DNA of 64,000 nt, taken from NCBI GenBank assembly GCA_949775045.1, contig OX459096.1, forward strand, positions 47,979,790-48,043,789, in the 5' to 3' direction. The translations under genes and the position numbers were made by a program. Source of the DNA: Metridium senile (lineage: Eukaryota > Cnidaria > Anthozoa > Actiniaria > Metridiidae). Positions 1 to 10,879 of this stretch are shown one piece after another (position 1 is the stretch's first letter; every line of letters starts with the position of its first letter). The notes under the pieces were generated by a model. That model made no database searches and was not told the DNA's origin. It saw nothing but the letters and a program-made list of their open reading frames with translations.

Positions 1-606
1 ACTAGCCTCGTGTTCACGTTGAAATAAAATAGAGTTTTCACAGGTACAAAAAACTAGGTATTCAAATTGGAAGTCATTTTTGGATTCGCTGTGAAGTCAA
101 GGCTGATTGGTAATGCACATGTTCAGCATATTCACTGTCACATATTAGTTGACTCCCATATTGATAACAAGCCTTAGCTTGTTGGATTTTGCAAATTAAG
201 TGAGGAAATGTTAACCGAATTTGCGCGAGCTTAGCAATGTGCAACGCTACCCCGGTGATATAAAATAACTAAGTCAGTAAGCACATGTTTTAAACGAACT
301 ACTTTTCCTCTATTTTCTACTAGCACGCATATACTCGCCATTTCCTTTCGCCTCAAAGTAAATGATGACGTTATCGTTATGCGTGTCATCTGATTGGCTC
401 ATAGCATGGTACCACGTGACTATCTGTAGTGTATTACTATTGGTTGACATGTGTTACTTTTCGCTGTCAGTCAATATGATCAAGCTAACGTTCTGATACT
501 AAGTGGGAACTGGTCATGGTGTAGACTTTTGAACAACCTGGCCCAGAACAATTGTCGCCATGTTTCGTGTTCTCATACAAAAATTGTTTTGTTGTTGTTG
601 TTCTAG

Positions 607-1988
607 GTTCGTACGACTGGACCAATAGACGCTCTTACACATCAACCCGTACAGGTAAGACCTTTATTGTAGACTTATACAGTCATTTGTAAAAACATTG
701 TCGCCGACCGGCTCCGTGACTACGCGACCTAGCCCAAGCGGGAGTATGGGTAAAAGCATTAAATTTTTAGCACGCGTTAAAGAATATGCTGAAATATGTA
801 GCGAGTACATGAATGAATATGTGCCTCTTCGCGTTCTGTGCAAAGAATAGAGCGTTGTATAGAGCGTGGAGATATCGACAAGTAAATAGCTACTTCTTCA
901 GTTTTCATGCAGAGGATTTGTGTCATCCAAATCAATCGCTAGCGTAGGCACTGAGCTGAGAGCTCAAGATGTTGATAATATATGCAGCTAACTGCTTCAG
1001 TGATTTCTACCCATACTCTTTTTAGGTCTTGTCGCGTAGTCGCGAAGCCGGTCAGCGACAACGTTTTTTCAAATGACTGTATATTGATAATGAATACGTG
1101 GTTACCAATAAACCGTAAACGGATATATTCCATACAGTTTTGAGCTCTTCGTTGCTATGCCCCGATAGCAGTGGTAAGAAATGGAATGCAAACAAGGTTT
1201 GATCTCTTCTCTTTGACTAATTTACCAACAACCGAGGCCTTAGCAACGAAGAACTCAATACTATTTAGCGACATATTTTAATTGATTAAGAAAAAACATT
1301 GTTTGTATCTTGTTAACAGGGTCGTAAAAGACAAGGAGGAATTCGTTTTGGTGAGATGGAGAGAGACGCATTACTCGCACATGGCACGTCGTTCTTGCTC
1401 CAGGATCGTCTGATGAATTGTTCTGATAGGACAGTGGTATGTTGACGTCATTTGTCATTTCCATGGTTACTACAATCATTTATGAAATTAGTATCGAGAG
1501 ACCGGATATTTTTACGAAATCGTGATGAAAGGAAAATAGAATATTTATTCCAACTTGTGTCTATTTGACATGTCACCGAATGTGTGAACCAGAACCTGCA
1601 TCCAATATTTGTTGATAAGTAATATAATGAAATTGGTTTCCATCAATTTTTGTTGGACTTGAGTACTCAATTCAAAACAAGTTCAACACGTTTTTTTCAC
1701 TAAATTATATACGAACCGGTAGCATTTCCTTGACTTGCACGTTATTTCTTTCAGGGTCATGTATGTACGAAATGTGGCAGCCTTTTGTCTACTTTGAATG
1801 AAAAACCAGCCAATGCAGCAGCCGCAGCACAGGGTGACCGCAAATGGTACTGCAAGTCATGTGATTCAAGTGATCATGTGGAACTTTTAGCGTTTCCGTA
1901 CGTTTTCCGTTACCTCGTGGCTGAGTTGGCGGCCATGAATATCAAGACCTCTATAGACCTTGAACAAGTCGGTCATACTACAAGATAA
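607..1988 (+). CDS. POLR1B: RNA polymerase I subunit RPA2 (POLR1B), 3' part, three exons
   Basis: Three exons join in phase 0: 607-654, 1320-1436 and 1755-1988 (stop TAA). The first reads [16 protein letters not shown]. The second carries [17 protein letters not shown], the conserved signature near the C-terminus of the second-largest subunit of multisubunit RNA polymerases. The third has two cysteine pairs, CTKC and CKSC, forming the C-terminal zinc-binding module, then [17 protein letters not shown], which matches the animal Pol I subunit ending. Known role: with RPA1 this subunit forms the catalytic core of RNA polymerase I and transcribes rRNA in the nucleolus. The protein has roughly 1,100 residues in other animals, so most of it lies left of the window. 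I searched 1-600 for the exon expected before VRTTG (about QRLRHMVSDKFQ) and did not see it. The protein extends several residues (EQVGHTTR) beyond the vertebrate end. AATAAA follows at 2019. Confidence 0.93.
677..1082. mobile_element. Foldback MITE in a POLR1B intron
   Basis: The ends are imperfect inverted copies of each other. The left arm starts ATACAGTCATTTG and continues through GTCGCCGACCGGCT. The right arm has AGCCGGTCAGCGACAAC and ends CAAATGACTGTAT. The arms are about 75 bases with short indels around a non-repeated centre. No coding capacity is seen. It sits wholly within the intron 655-1319. The superfamily is unknown. Confidence 0.6.
1133..1260. repeat. Short inverted repeat, a family also present at 6700-6745
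   Basis: The left part reads GAGCTCTTCGTTGCTATGCC and the right part reads GGCCTTAGCAACGAAGAACTC, its imperfect reverse complement. The GTTGCTATGCCCCG core recurs on the opposite strand at about 6700-6745 in the DGAT2-like gene, so this is a dispersed family. Confidence 0.5.
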
Positions 1989-2018
1989 TATCAATATTTA
2001 TAGAATACAAGAATTGTA

Positions 2019-2024
2019 AATAAA
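2019..2024 (+). terminator. Polyadenylation signal of POLR1B
   Basis: AATAAA lies 31 bases after the POLR1B stop codon, at a normal distance for a short 3' UTR. The cleavage site cannot be placed from sequence alone. Confidence 0.55.
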
Positions 2025-2164
2025 ATTGTTGACTTTATTAAGATATTCAGTTGAAGTAATTGATTGCCAGCGTGAATGATGTTTGAAAAGAGAGTTTGCT
2101 GGATGATTGATTGTTGATATTTAGTGATTGCGTGAATTGTATGCAGCAACTTGAGAGACTTCTT

Positions 2165-4747
2165 TTAAGGTGGCTCGACCCAATAATTTTTCGCGAGTAC
2201 CGTCCGCATTTGAAGCTCCAGTATAAAAACGCGTTGGGTTCGATTTCAAATCCACTTGAACACATTTCTTTCATAAAGACTGAATTAGGATTTAGGATGT
2301 TTTTTTGAGAAATCGGACATAATTTTAATTGATTATTACGAAATATATGTTTTAGCCTTGAGTCCAATATTAGCCTTTAAAGTCATTTTCTAACAAAACG
2401 CTTCATGCTGCTTACACCTTGAATGTTTGCTCCCAGTTGTGGTTGTTTATAAGGCGGATTGCAAGATATCGAGGATTGTTTAAATTTAGCGGATAATTTA
2501 CGCAAAATCTAAACAATAGATTTTGCATCGAAATATTTATTATTTCTTGGGTATCTGTTAGCAAAAATCTTCGTTCGTTCTTTTCTCCTATATTTCTTGC
2601 TTACTTTATGGCAATTAGATAGCAATCGAGCCATACGATCTTCTCAAAACGTAAAATATATGAGCCGGACCAAAAATCCAATGTTTACTTTTTTTCGCGG
2701 TTTTGTATACAATTTCACAAAAATCGTAAAACTCGTCTTTTTGTTTTTAATAAAACTTTATGAGGGCTTCAAGCTATTAATGTTTCGTTAAGTCTCTGAT
2801 TTTCATGTTCATTGGATAGTTTTTAAGGTATCTAATGTAGACGCAAAGTTGAGTAATATTGAGATGTTTAAAGATGTGGTGCTCTGGGAGTTCTATTGTT
2901 TGATGTTTGGCACAATAAGACATTCCTTCACACCATTTGCATGATTTCACCGCGCTTGGCTGCCCTACGATTCATTTCCGAAGTATGGTAATGTGCTTTT
3001 GAAACGCGCATGGTAACGTTAACGAAGCATCTGTATATTACCATACTTCGGAAATGATTCGTAGGGCAGCCAAGTGCGGTGAAATCATGCAAATGGTGTG
3101 AAGGAATGTCTTGTTGTGCCAAACATCAAACAATAGAACTCCCCGAGCACCACATCTTTGAGCAGTATCTCAATATTACTCAACTTTGCGTCTACATTAG
3201 ATACCTTTAAAACTATCCAATGAACATGAAAATCAGAGACTTTACGAAACATTAATAGCTTGAAGCCCTCATAAAGTTTTATTAAAAACAAAAAGACGAG
3301 TTTTACGATTTTTGCATTTTTTTGAAATTGTATACAAAACCGCGAAAAAAAGTAAACATTGGATTTTTGGTCCGGCTCATATATTTTACGTTTTTAGAAG
3401 ATCGTATGGCTCGATTGCTATCTAATTGCCATAAAGTGAGCAAGAGATATAGGAGAAAAGAACGAACGATGATTTTTGAGGCTACTGTCCTCCATATATG
3501 GAGGCGTAGCCTTATTGCTGTCGTGAATGTAAGATAGCAAGCAAGACCATAACACCACAGGAAACCCGAAAATACCAATTTCGTCACGTGATCGACACAT
3601 GGTGTGACTGTAATTTCGAGAATTCGAAAGAGTGGCCATCTGTCTAAAGAAAAATAATCTTTAATGTGTATTTGTACTATTAATGAAGTTTTTTAGGTTT
3701 AATGAGACGTTTAAAACCGTGAAAAGGATGATTTGTTTTGACAACAAAAGCATGTCATTTAAGCCCGACATTAGTCATGACACACCGATAGAAGTGCCCT
3801 TCGATTTTTGGCATTTTTAAGGTCAGATCAACATATATCAGGTCAAGAATCTCACATTTTGCTCTATGTTTGTCACTCTTCAAAATACTAAATGAGTTTT
3901 ATTCTAAGAATGAGCTTTTGACAAATATTTTCGTATAGTAAAATTTGTGCGAATAGCCGCCTAAACAACATTCGCTATAAACGTAATGAAAGGTGCACAT
4001 AAATATTGTACAATATTACCGGGAATATTGCTCTGCTCTGCTCTACAATAAATAAGCTTCGACAACTATCAATTTTATTATTGTTCTGCAAAACATTGAT
4101 AAGTGCATTATATGAAAGCGAGTTGTCCCTGCTAGCCGGGATAACTCTTTTGTTTTGTATTCCATGCCCGGGGGAGTTATCCCGCTTAGCAAGGACAACT
4201 CGCCTTCATATAAACAGCCACTTAGACTTCCTGCCGATTCATTTCTATCTCTTCTTCAGATCGAACATTATTTTTGCACATTGATTGTTCAGTTTATATA
4301 TTATCTGTTTCAAGCAGTAGCCTCATGCAGTCTTAGACTGCCTATTTTTGCTAACAGATACCCAAGAAATAATAAATATTTCGATGCAAAGTCTATTGTT
4401 TAGATTTTGCGTAAATTATCCGCTAAATTTAAACAATCCTCGATATCTTGCAATCCGCCTTATAAACAACCACAACTGGGAGCAAACATTCAAGGTGTAA
4501 GCAGCATGAAGCATTTTGTTAGAAAATGACTTTAAAGGCTAATATTGGACTCAAGGCTAAAACATATATTTCGTAATAATCAATTAAAATTATGTCCGAT
4601 TTCTCAAAAAAACATCCTAAATCATAATTCAGTCTTTATGAAAGAAATGTGTTCAAATGGATTTGAAATCGAACCCAACGCGTTTTTATACTGGAGCTTC
4701 AAATGCGGACGGTACTCGCGAAAAATTATTGGGTCGAGCCACCTTAA
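2165..4747. mobile_element. Long TTAA-flanked foldback DNA transposon (element A)
   Basis: The element is bounded by TTAA at 2165-2168 and TTAA at 4744-4747. Its ends are GGTGGCTCGACCCAATAATT and the exact reverse complement. The left arm, about 2169-2990, reappears inverted in the right arm, with the fold centre near 3020. The right arm is longer because of an insertion at about 3478-4330. Short reading frames on both arms give the same peptide (MDSRLKHIFRNN...), but only because the arms are copies; I see no transposase. TTAA target sites are known for piggyBac and Kolobok elements, so this is probably a non-autonomous member of one of them. It fills the space between the convergent POLR1B and DGAT2-like genes. 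A relative with the same ends lies at 49942-51887. Confidence 0.8.
3478..4330. mobile_element. Insertion nested in the right arm of element A
   Basis: Comparing the two arms of element A shows about 850 extra bases here. The arm sequence breaks off at GATTTTTG (near 3478) and resumes at ATTTTTGCTAACAGATACCC (near 4340). The inserted DNA starts GAGGCTACTG and has CAGTAGCCTC near its other end, suggesting a 10-bp terminal inverted repeat. It contains a stem-loop at about 4118-4202 (GCGAGTTGTCC...GGACAACTCGC), which may be a further nested element. No protein is recognised. Confidence 0.5.
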
Positions 4748-5218
4748 CGCGTAAGAACGATAGCAGGAACGGCAAGGAATGTGCAAAGGTGATAATTGTA
4801 GTATTGTTTAAACTGGTCGTCTTATTGGTTTTAAAAAACATAAAAAATTGCCATAACTTTGTGGATAATCAAATCAACTTATTTCTTATTTATGCAATTT
4901 CCTTATTCAAATAGTTCTACTAAGGTTAAATTATAGAGAAATTCTATGTGATTGGTTTAAAACTTTTAACTCTATATAAAACTTTGCAGAAACGCGTAAA
5001 CACAAATTGTTCTTCCAAAACTTGCTGTGTATATGTCAATACATCCCATTAGAAAAAATCTCACAATTTGTGGGGAAAGTGAAATGCCGCAGAACAAAAG
5101 GAAGTGCTATTGTTTTTATAAGGATCATTACTTAATAGTCAAGATGTTGTTGTCAAATACAAACAAATGAAAACAATCGGAAAGATAGTATGCTCAGTCC
5201 CACTTTAATGTCTTTACC
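4748..5218. other. Intergenic, no feature seen
   Basis: AT-rich sequence between element A and the stop codon of the minus-strand acyltransferase gene. It would include that gene's 3' UTR. I found no clear polyadenylation signal, repeat or reading frame. Confidence 0.4.
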
Positions 5219-8200
5219 CTAATAAGATGCAATTTTGTCCAGGGTTAGATGAGTGTCTTTGTCGATACCATAGTCTGTTTTATGTTGTTCAAAGATGTCC
5301 GTTAATCGCGATATATACAAAGCTTGTAACTCGTCGACCTGGTTCTTAGTAGGGTGTGGCAATTTGGTCACGTGAATAGGTGCACCAACTGAAAGTAGAT
5401 AGAATGTTCATTGTGAGATAATAGAGTAAAGTTATTTAGTGCGTATAGACCTAATTTAATACGTTATCGTGTTCGAAATGTAGATCACACAAGCATATAG
5501 ACCGAAGTAGTGAATGGGAATTTTAATGAATAGTATGCATGAGACTTGTCCTTAGTATTTCAATATATATGGACAACAAGACTGCTGAAGTGGTATTGAA
5601 AGTGTATTAATTGTCTTATTAAAATCCCATAAACCACTTCCGTCTCCGCTTCTATGATCTACGCTTCATAGACGGCAACCTTTTTTTTTCAATTAGTTGT
5701 ATTTCAGATACGTCTCGATACGTTTTACAATTAATCATATTTACAGACCGCGCCGACTTTAGCAGCCATACACGCGGCTTACAACCGTGATGAATAAGTA
5801 GTTGGTAAGAGCCAATCATTGAGGTGTCACGGCAGGGATTGTCCATGTTACGACCTCGGTGGTTCTTTTACGTTCCCAGGTGCAGGTTAGTGAGTGTATA
5901 ATGTGGAGAGACTAGACCTCCGATTTCACGTCCTTATCCGAGAAGACGAGCAGTCTAACAATTTAATTGCACTGAAATTCTCAATGTTAATCCGGCAAGG
6001 ACGCGAACCACGGCCTCGTGCATTAAAATCCGATGCTCTATCAATTGAGCCAACCGAGATGCGGTTTATAAGGGCTGGTTCACACTAAAACAAACAAGGC
6101 CTGTACAGTTAATGTAAAATCTGTAGGTTGTCTAAAAAAAGCATCCTCTTATAAGAACTCATTAGATTCTAGAGTCGAGTGTATGTGAGTAAAAAAATTA
6201 ATAGTTGTAGTAATTTATTGATCATGTTCACTGTAACATGTTCACCGACACACAGGGTAAGATATTAGATAACACAAGGGCTAGTGAGTCCCAAAGCCTT
6301 TGTCCATACTGTTCAGTAGCCCCTACCAGTGGGTTACCGTGGCGTGATGAGGCAGCTTACGTTAGAACGTTTTAAAACTGCTCAGTATCGACAACTTACC
6401 AACTACGTTTATAGGTTGTTGTCGTGGTGTAATTCCCCATGTATCAATGTCGTGATAGGCAAGAAGGCTGTATTTGATGATTATCTTGGGCCATTTGGAT
6501 AACCATGATTCAACTTTGGGAGGTAAAATGGATTTTGGTTGGTGAAACGAATCATTTTGACCAAATGCAAACACGGGTACCAATGATGATCTAGAAAAAA
6601 TGGAATTTATTGATCAGTATCTATTAAACATTACACGACATTTCGAAATTGTTGGCATTCAATAAAACACTATCTGTAACATTGTCAATGATCACAATAT
6701 ACAGCCTCGACCGGGGCATAGCAACGAAGATCTCGAAACTGTATGAAATATTTAGAGATAAAGGAATGAAAAGAAAACGACATAACTGACACTCTTCTTT
6801 TCTGCATCCGCACTTATCCTGACACAGGAATCCCAACAATTATACCTACAATAAAGGAAGTCAATGTATTATTACCCAGTTTCCAGTGCGAGCCTTGCAA
6901 AGCCTTTTCGTTTATTGAGAATCAAGTCGTACGTCGATGGAGTGGTATTGAGAACCTCTGTGGATCCACCAATTATAACCACAACCGAGTGCCCAGGCCC
7001 TTTCTTGGTCAGCACGTACTCAAGGCTATCACGTGATACACTTATTATCCCAAAAGCCAATGCGATTTCCCGAAACCCCAATAGCCAATTGAACGCTGAA
7101 TGAAAATAACCATAAATAGATTAATGAAAATGTACAAAACAGTTGACTCTCTTTGCAGGGTGGGGAAGAGGTTTTCCGTGATCCATACTTCACCCTAAAT
7201 TTGGCCTGTGATTCGTGAAAAGCAAAACATTTAAGTCGTGATCCGTGAAATCATCTTCGCCCGTGACCCGTGATTTACAGATTTTCACTGTCGTGACTCG
7301 TGATTACAGAATCGGCCGGTGATCCGTGAAAACGTGACAGCTTTTCATATAAACGGTTGTGTAAACTGAGACGTTTATTTCCAGCAGTGTTATTCTTAGT
7401 ATATCTGGAAGATTTAGTTAATTTGATTATCCGTCTGACAAGCGCAAAACTTTGCCTAGTAGAAACAACGGCTGAGTTGACATAGCCTGCGTTACATCCG
7501 GTTTATTCCCCGTAATAACCGTCTGCGAAATAACGAACATCGTACCAAAAATCACAAATTGCTATGTGCCGCAATCAATTCAACTACAATACACATGTAA
7601 TACACGCCATAGAATGCTTTTCAACTAAAAATGGAAGAAACGAAATAAAACTAGACTATTGAGCTAGTGGCTAACATTAGTGAGACTTTTGAGAACTTTT
7701 TAGACATCGGGCCATACCGTAGCCTGCTTTTCAGAGCGGGCCTGGGTCAGGCTAGCCGCATACCGAAATACCATAATAAAATTGATTAATTTTCGTATAC
7801 ATACTGTGTATCGCTGACTTTGGGAATACCGCAATACTGAGCAGATAAATTGTATTTACCGCGGATACCGAGCAAAAACTGGCCGAATACCGTGATTCCC
7901 CCCCCCCCCCCCCTCCATAATGATGTCTATTATTGAAATTGTCTATTTTTGTTAGTACTGATGATTCTAAGTTCTATATACAAACTTTATTTAAGGTGGG
8001 TATACAAATTCAGTAACATTACAAAATGACTGCATGATTTCCCACAACATAAAAATCAAAATGAAATCACAAGGTTTGTAATACTTAAAAAATTGCTAAT
8101 CCGTGGAAATTACAACTACATATATGAGAAAAAAAACTACAATCATACACATGCAAGTACCTATACTAAATAACTGTTATTACAAATGAATCAAATTAGT

Positions 8201-10790
8201 AAGGAAAATAGTCGGAATTAGCAGGAATTAGACTGCGAGCAGTCCCTACATTTCCCTCCGGATTCAGAAGATTGTAACTTTAATGAAACGAGCGAGCGGG
8301 GATTGGGGGCGAGTTGGGGAGGGGAGGTTAGAGGAAAAGTACTTGTCCGTGTCATTTTTCTCTCGTTTTCCTCGGAATCTGGAGGGGAAATTTAAGAAGG
8401 GACTGTTCGCAGTCTAAGCAGGAAACAAAATAGTTGACGTTGCAGAAGTCTCATGCTAGTGTAAGGAGTCGAGGTCTGACTGTGAAGGAGACTGAAAAAG
8501 TTCAACGGAAGTATTTAAAAGATGAGAGAGATTTTGAAGGGATGAAAAGATTATTCCATAGAATAAAGCCACCATACGAAAAAGTACGTCTGCCACTATC
8601 ATTTATTACAGAGGTCAGTGTCAGGGTATAGCTTAGTGAGAGTGGAAGACCGAGTAGAATATTTCTGAGCCCCTCTCAAGCATGTTAAGGCCTGGGTCAG
8701 ACACCATTTTAGCTAAAATCACTATTTTTAATTTTTTCAACCGTTGCTTTAAAAATGTTGTCATGTAACTTGACCAAATGTTTAGTTTTAATGAGTTTGT
8801 GCAATTAATTTTTGCTTGTTGAATGGCATTTGCACGAGGAATGTCTTTTTTGCGAATAGAAATAGAAAAAAGACGCAGTGTTTACGCCTGAATTGTCTCT
8901 GTATTTGCATAAAAAGACATTCCTCGTGCAGAACCGGTGTTCACGGATTATGAGGTTGTGAAGTTGATGTAAATAAACATAACGCGAAGGGTTTTCCTTG
9001 GAAGTCAAACCAGGTATAATGAACGCGCAACGTGGTTGCTGTACGTTGGCCGCTAATTTTGTCATTTTTAGAACTGCACAGAAGACCACATTTCACAGTT
9101 ATGACTTTTAAGCATGTATCTACGCTATATAGAAAAATCAAGGTCAACAATTGAAGAAATAGAGTAGATATATTTTCGAAATGCTCACTACGCAGTGAAC
9201 AACAATATGTCGACAAGCTCTTCAAGAAATCAGAGCTAGCAATGCTGGCTTCAAAGTCGCTATTTTGTGATTAGAAGTTACAAGAGGTATTGGTCTTTCT
9301 TTCTACAGGTAAATTTGTAACTATCTTTTAATTCTTATTGAGATTTGAGCAATGGAATTTTTATATTAATTTTGCGCGCAAAAATTTAAAAACGTTTGTA
9401 AAAAAAACTTCCAAGGTCAATATTTGAATAAAACTGCTACAATATGTTTCCATATAACCAAATAACATTCTCTTAAAAAAAGAAAGAAATTCATCTTCTA
9501 AGTTTTGATTTATTGACAATTTACTGTAAAGCGTGTGCTTTTTAAAAAAACATTATTTCTCTTTATAGTTTCAACAAATCGCACTTAAAACATGACTAGC
9601 TCAAACTTCAAAGTTTTGAGATTTATATGTGTAAATTTCGTAGAAATCGGACAAAGTTTAGATGCAAAATAATGCGTTACAAAATTATGTTTATCCTGCA
9701 AAGTCAATACTACCGGGTCACCTTAAACTTCGCGATTTGTTAAAAAAACAGTTACTTTAAAGTTACTTTATTGTACACGCAAGTACATATATATTTTATA
9801 AATAACTGGAAAATAATGAGAAAACGAATATACCGTCATTTTATGTCGCCGCATGTGGTCACATGTGTCAACACAACCTGAATATCTGGGAAGAAGACGT
9901 GAGAAGACTCATGATCATTGGCATCCTAGGGAACACGAGTGACAGAATATAACCCCTGGGTTCCCGTGGATGGACCATTGGTAAAAGTATGGTATGCTCG
10001 TTAGAAATTTTCAAAAACACTCCTAAATCAGTCCTAATCGTTCTATATGGTATGAAAGAAAGCGACGTTTCTACAGTAAATGGTGCACACGTCTGCCGAC
10101 TTTCTTGAAGATCAGGCGTTAAAAATACCCGGAATTGCAATGAAGCTCTACCTTCGTCCCCTCCTCTAAGTTAACACAAAGAAAAAAACATATATCTACA
10201 AAATATAAATTGTTTCATAAATGCATTTTACTGATATGTACATATACACAAAAATTTACGTTCTTTTTTCATAATTTTATAATTTTTTCATAGTTTTTCA
10301 TTTTATATACATTTTATATCATGTAAAAAGCATTAAGAATGCGTTTTTAAGAAATAAATTATTATTATTACTTACATGATACCATTGATACTCGGGGATA
10401 GATGCATGGGAAAAGCTGCTGAAATCCTGCGAATTTAGTATGAAAACACACCAAAGCTCCTTCTGGAATCATTCCATGTGGATGATAACCGAATAAGTAA
10501 TTCTTACTTGCATCAAGTTCTGCTGTCTTCACCAACTTTATTGGGAAGTATTGTCGTATAAGATCGACCAGTCTCCATCTTTGTAAATAACAATGCTTCA
10601 AAGGTCGCCCACCTTTGAAAGGAGTCTCGTAGTCCACCCATAGCCATAGCGCATAGAGAAAATACAATGGTAACAGTACTGGACATTTGAATGGAATGAT
10701 AATTATCAGAGTAGATACTATACCAGTCATAAACAGAAAAGTTATTGCATAGAATGCCCGCACGGCAATACTTGCAATCAATTTATCCAT
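5219..10790 (-). CDS. DGAT2/MOGAT-family acyl-CoA acyltransferase, four exons
   Basis: Exons on the minus strand are 10790-10376, 7095-6876, 6590-6400 and 5388-5219 (stop TAG). All junctions are GT-AG and the phases agree, giving 331 residues, the usual MOGAT length. Residues 8-53 are strongly hydrophobic, as in the N-terminal membrane hairpin of this family. HPHG at 103-106 is the catalytic motif. Then come FGIISVSRDS, RKGFARLAL and LVPVFAFGQND, each a family landmark, and finally VVVGAPIHV near the C-terminus. Known role: ER enzymes that acylate mono- or diacylglycerol, or wax alcohols, using acyl-CoA; the exact substrate cannot be told here. The HGRG-type motif expected between FGQND and DTWG is absent (AYHDID instead). 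The start is uncertain: ATG at 10790 is the first in-frame Met, but the frame stays open to about 10880 with no upstream ATG, so a further 5' exon is possible. Confidence 0.88.
5682..6066 (-). mobile_element. tRNA-derived SINE
   Basis: On the minus strand the 5' head resembles a degenerate tRNA. It has an A-box-like TGGCTCAATTGATAGAGC, an anticodon-loop-like TTTTAAT suggesting a tRNA-Lys ancestor, and a B-box-like GGTTCGCGTCC. An unrelated body of about 300 bases follows, ending in an A-rich tail after AATTG at about 5690. The anticodon stem does not pair, so it is not a functional tRNA gene. It lies in the last intron of the acyltransferase gene, in the same orientation as the gene. Confidence 0.65.
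6700..6745 (-). repeat. Fragment of the repeat family seen at 1133-1260
   Basis: On the minus strand it reads CATACAGTTTCGAGATCTTC and then GTTGCTATGCCCCGG, matching the left half of the 1133-1260 repeat with a few substitutions. It is intronic. Confidence 0.45.
7170..7345. repeat. Degenerate direct repeats of GTGATCCGTGAA
   Basis: GTGATCCGTGA-type words recur at irregular 25-45 base spacing (ccgtgatcc, gtgattcgtgaaa, cgtgatccgtgaaa, gtgacccgtgattt, cgtgactcgtgatt, gtgatccgtgaaa). The spacing is too irregular for a microsatellite. No function is apparent. Confidence 0.5.
7898..7913. repeat. Poly-C tract of 16 bases
   Basis: An uninterrupted run of 16 cytosines ends a patch rich in ATACCG words (7735-7895). 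It is likely length-variable. Confidence 0.8.
8230..8418. mobile_element. Foldback MITE with AGACTGCGAGCAGTCC end
   Basis: The left end TTAGACTGCGAGCAGTCC is mirrored by GGACTGTTCGCAGTCTAA at the right. Inside the ends, CCCTCCGGATTC and GAATCTGGAGGGG also pair. The element is about 190 bases with no coding capacity. I recall this AGACTGCGAGCAGTC motif as a very frequent anthozoan repeat, but could not check it. Confidence 0.6.
8832..8937. repeat. Inverted repeat (stem-loop), about 106 bases
   Basis: GCACGAGGAATGTCTTTTTT at the left is the reverse complement of AAAAAGACATTCCTCGTGC at the right, with about 65 bases between. It may be a small foldback element. Confidence 0.6.
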
Positions 10791-10879
10791 GGCACGGTAA
10801 CTGATGCCTGTCCAGGGAGATCTTCTCGTGTCTATAGCCTTCCAGTTTGTGTCGTCACTCAACGCTCGATAGACCCATC

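Larger units (their letters stand above)
7096..10375. other. First intron of the acyltransferase gene
   Basis: This 3.3-kb intron contains several repeat patches: CGTGATCCGTGAA words at 7170-7345, ATACCG words and a run of 16 C at 7710-7913, a foldback at 8230-8418 and a stem-loop at 8832-8937. Position 9716 has GGTCACCTTAA, resembling a lone TTAA-type transposon end. The rest (about 9300-9700 and 10140-10370) shows nothing recognisable. Confidence 0.5.

Noticed and set aside
2047..2367. Protein-coding gene, because the same peptide appears at 4545-4754
   Set aside because: The identity comes from the two arms of a foldback element; the frames lack start context, domains and splice structure.
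5990..6066. Functional tRNA-Lys gene on the minus strand
   Set aside because: The anticodon stem does not pair and the B box is altered; the flanking body and A-tail show it is a SINE head.
9868..10140. 90-codon minus-strand frame in the acyltransferase intron
   Set aside because: It is not needed between exons 1 and 2, which join in phase and give the expected family order. The peptide matches nothing I know.
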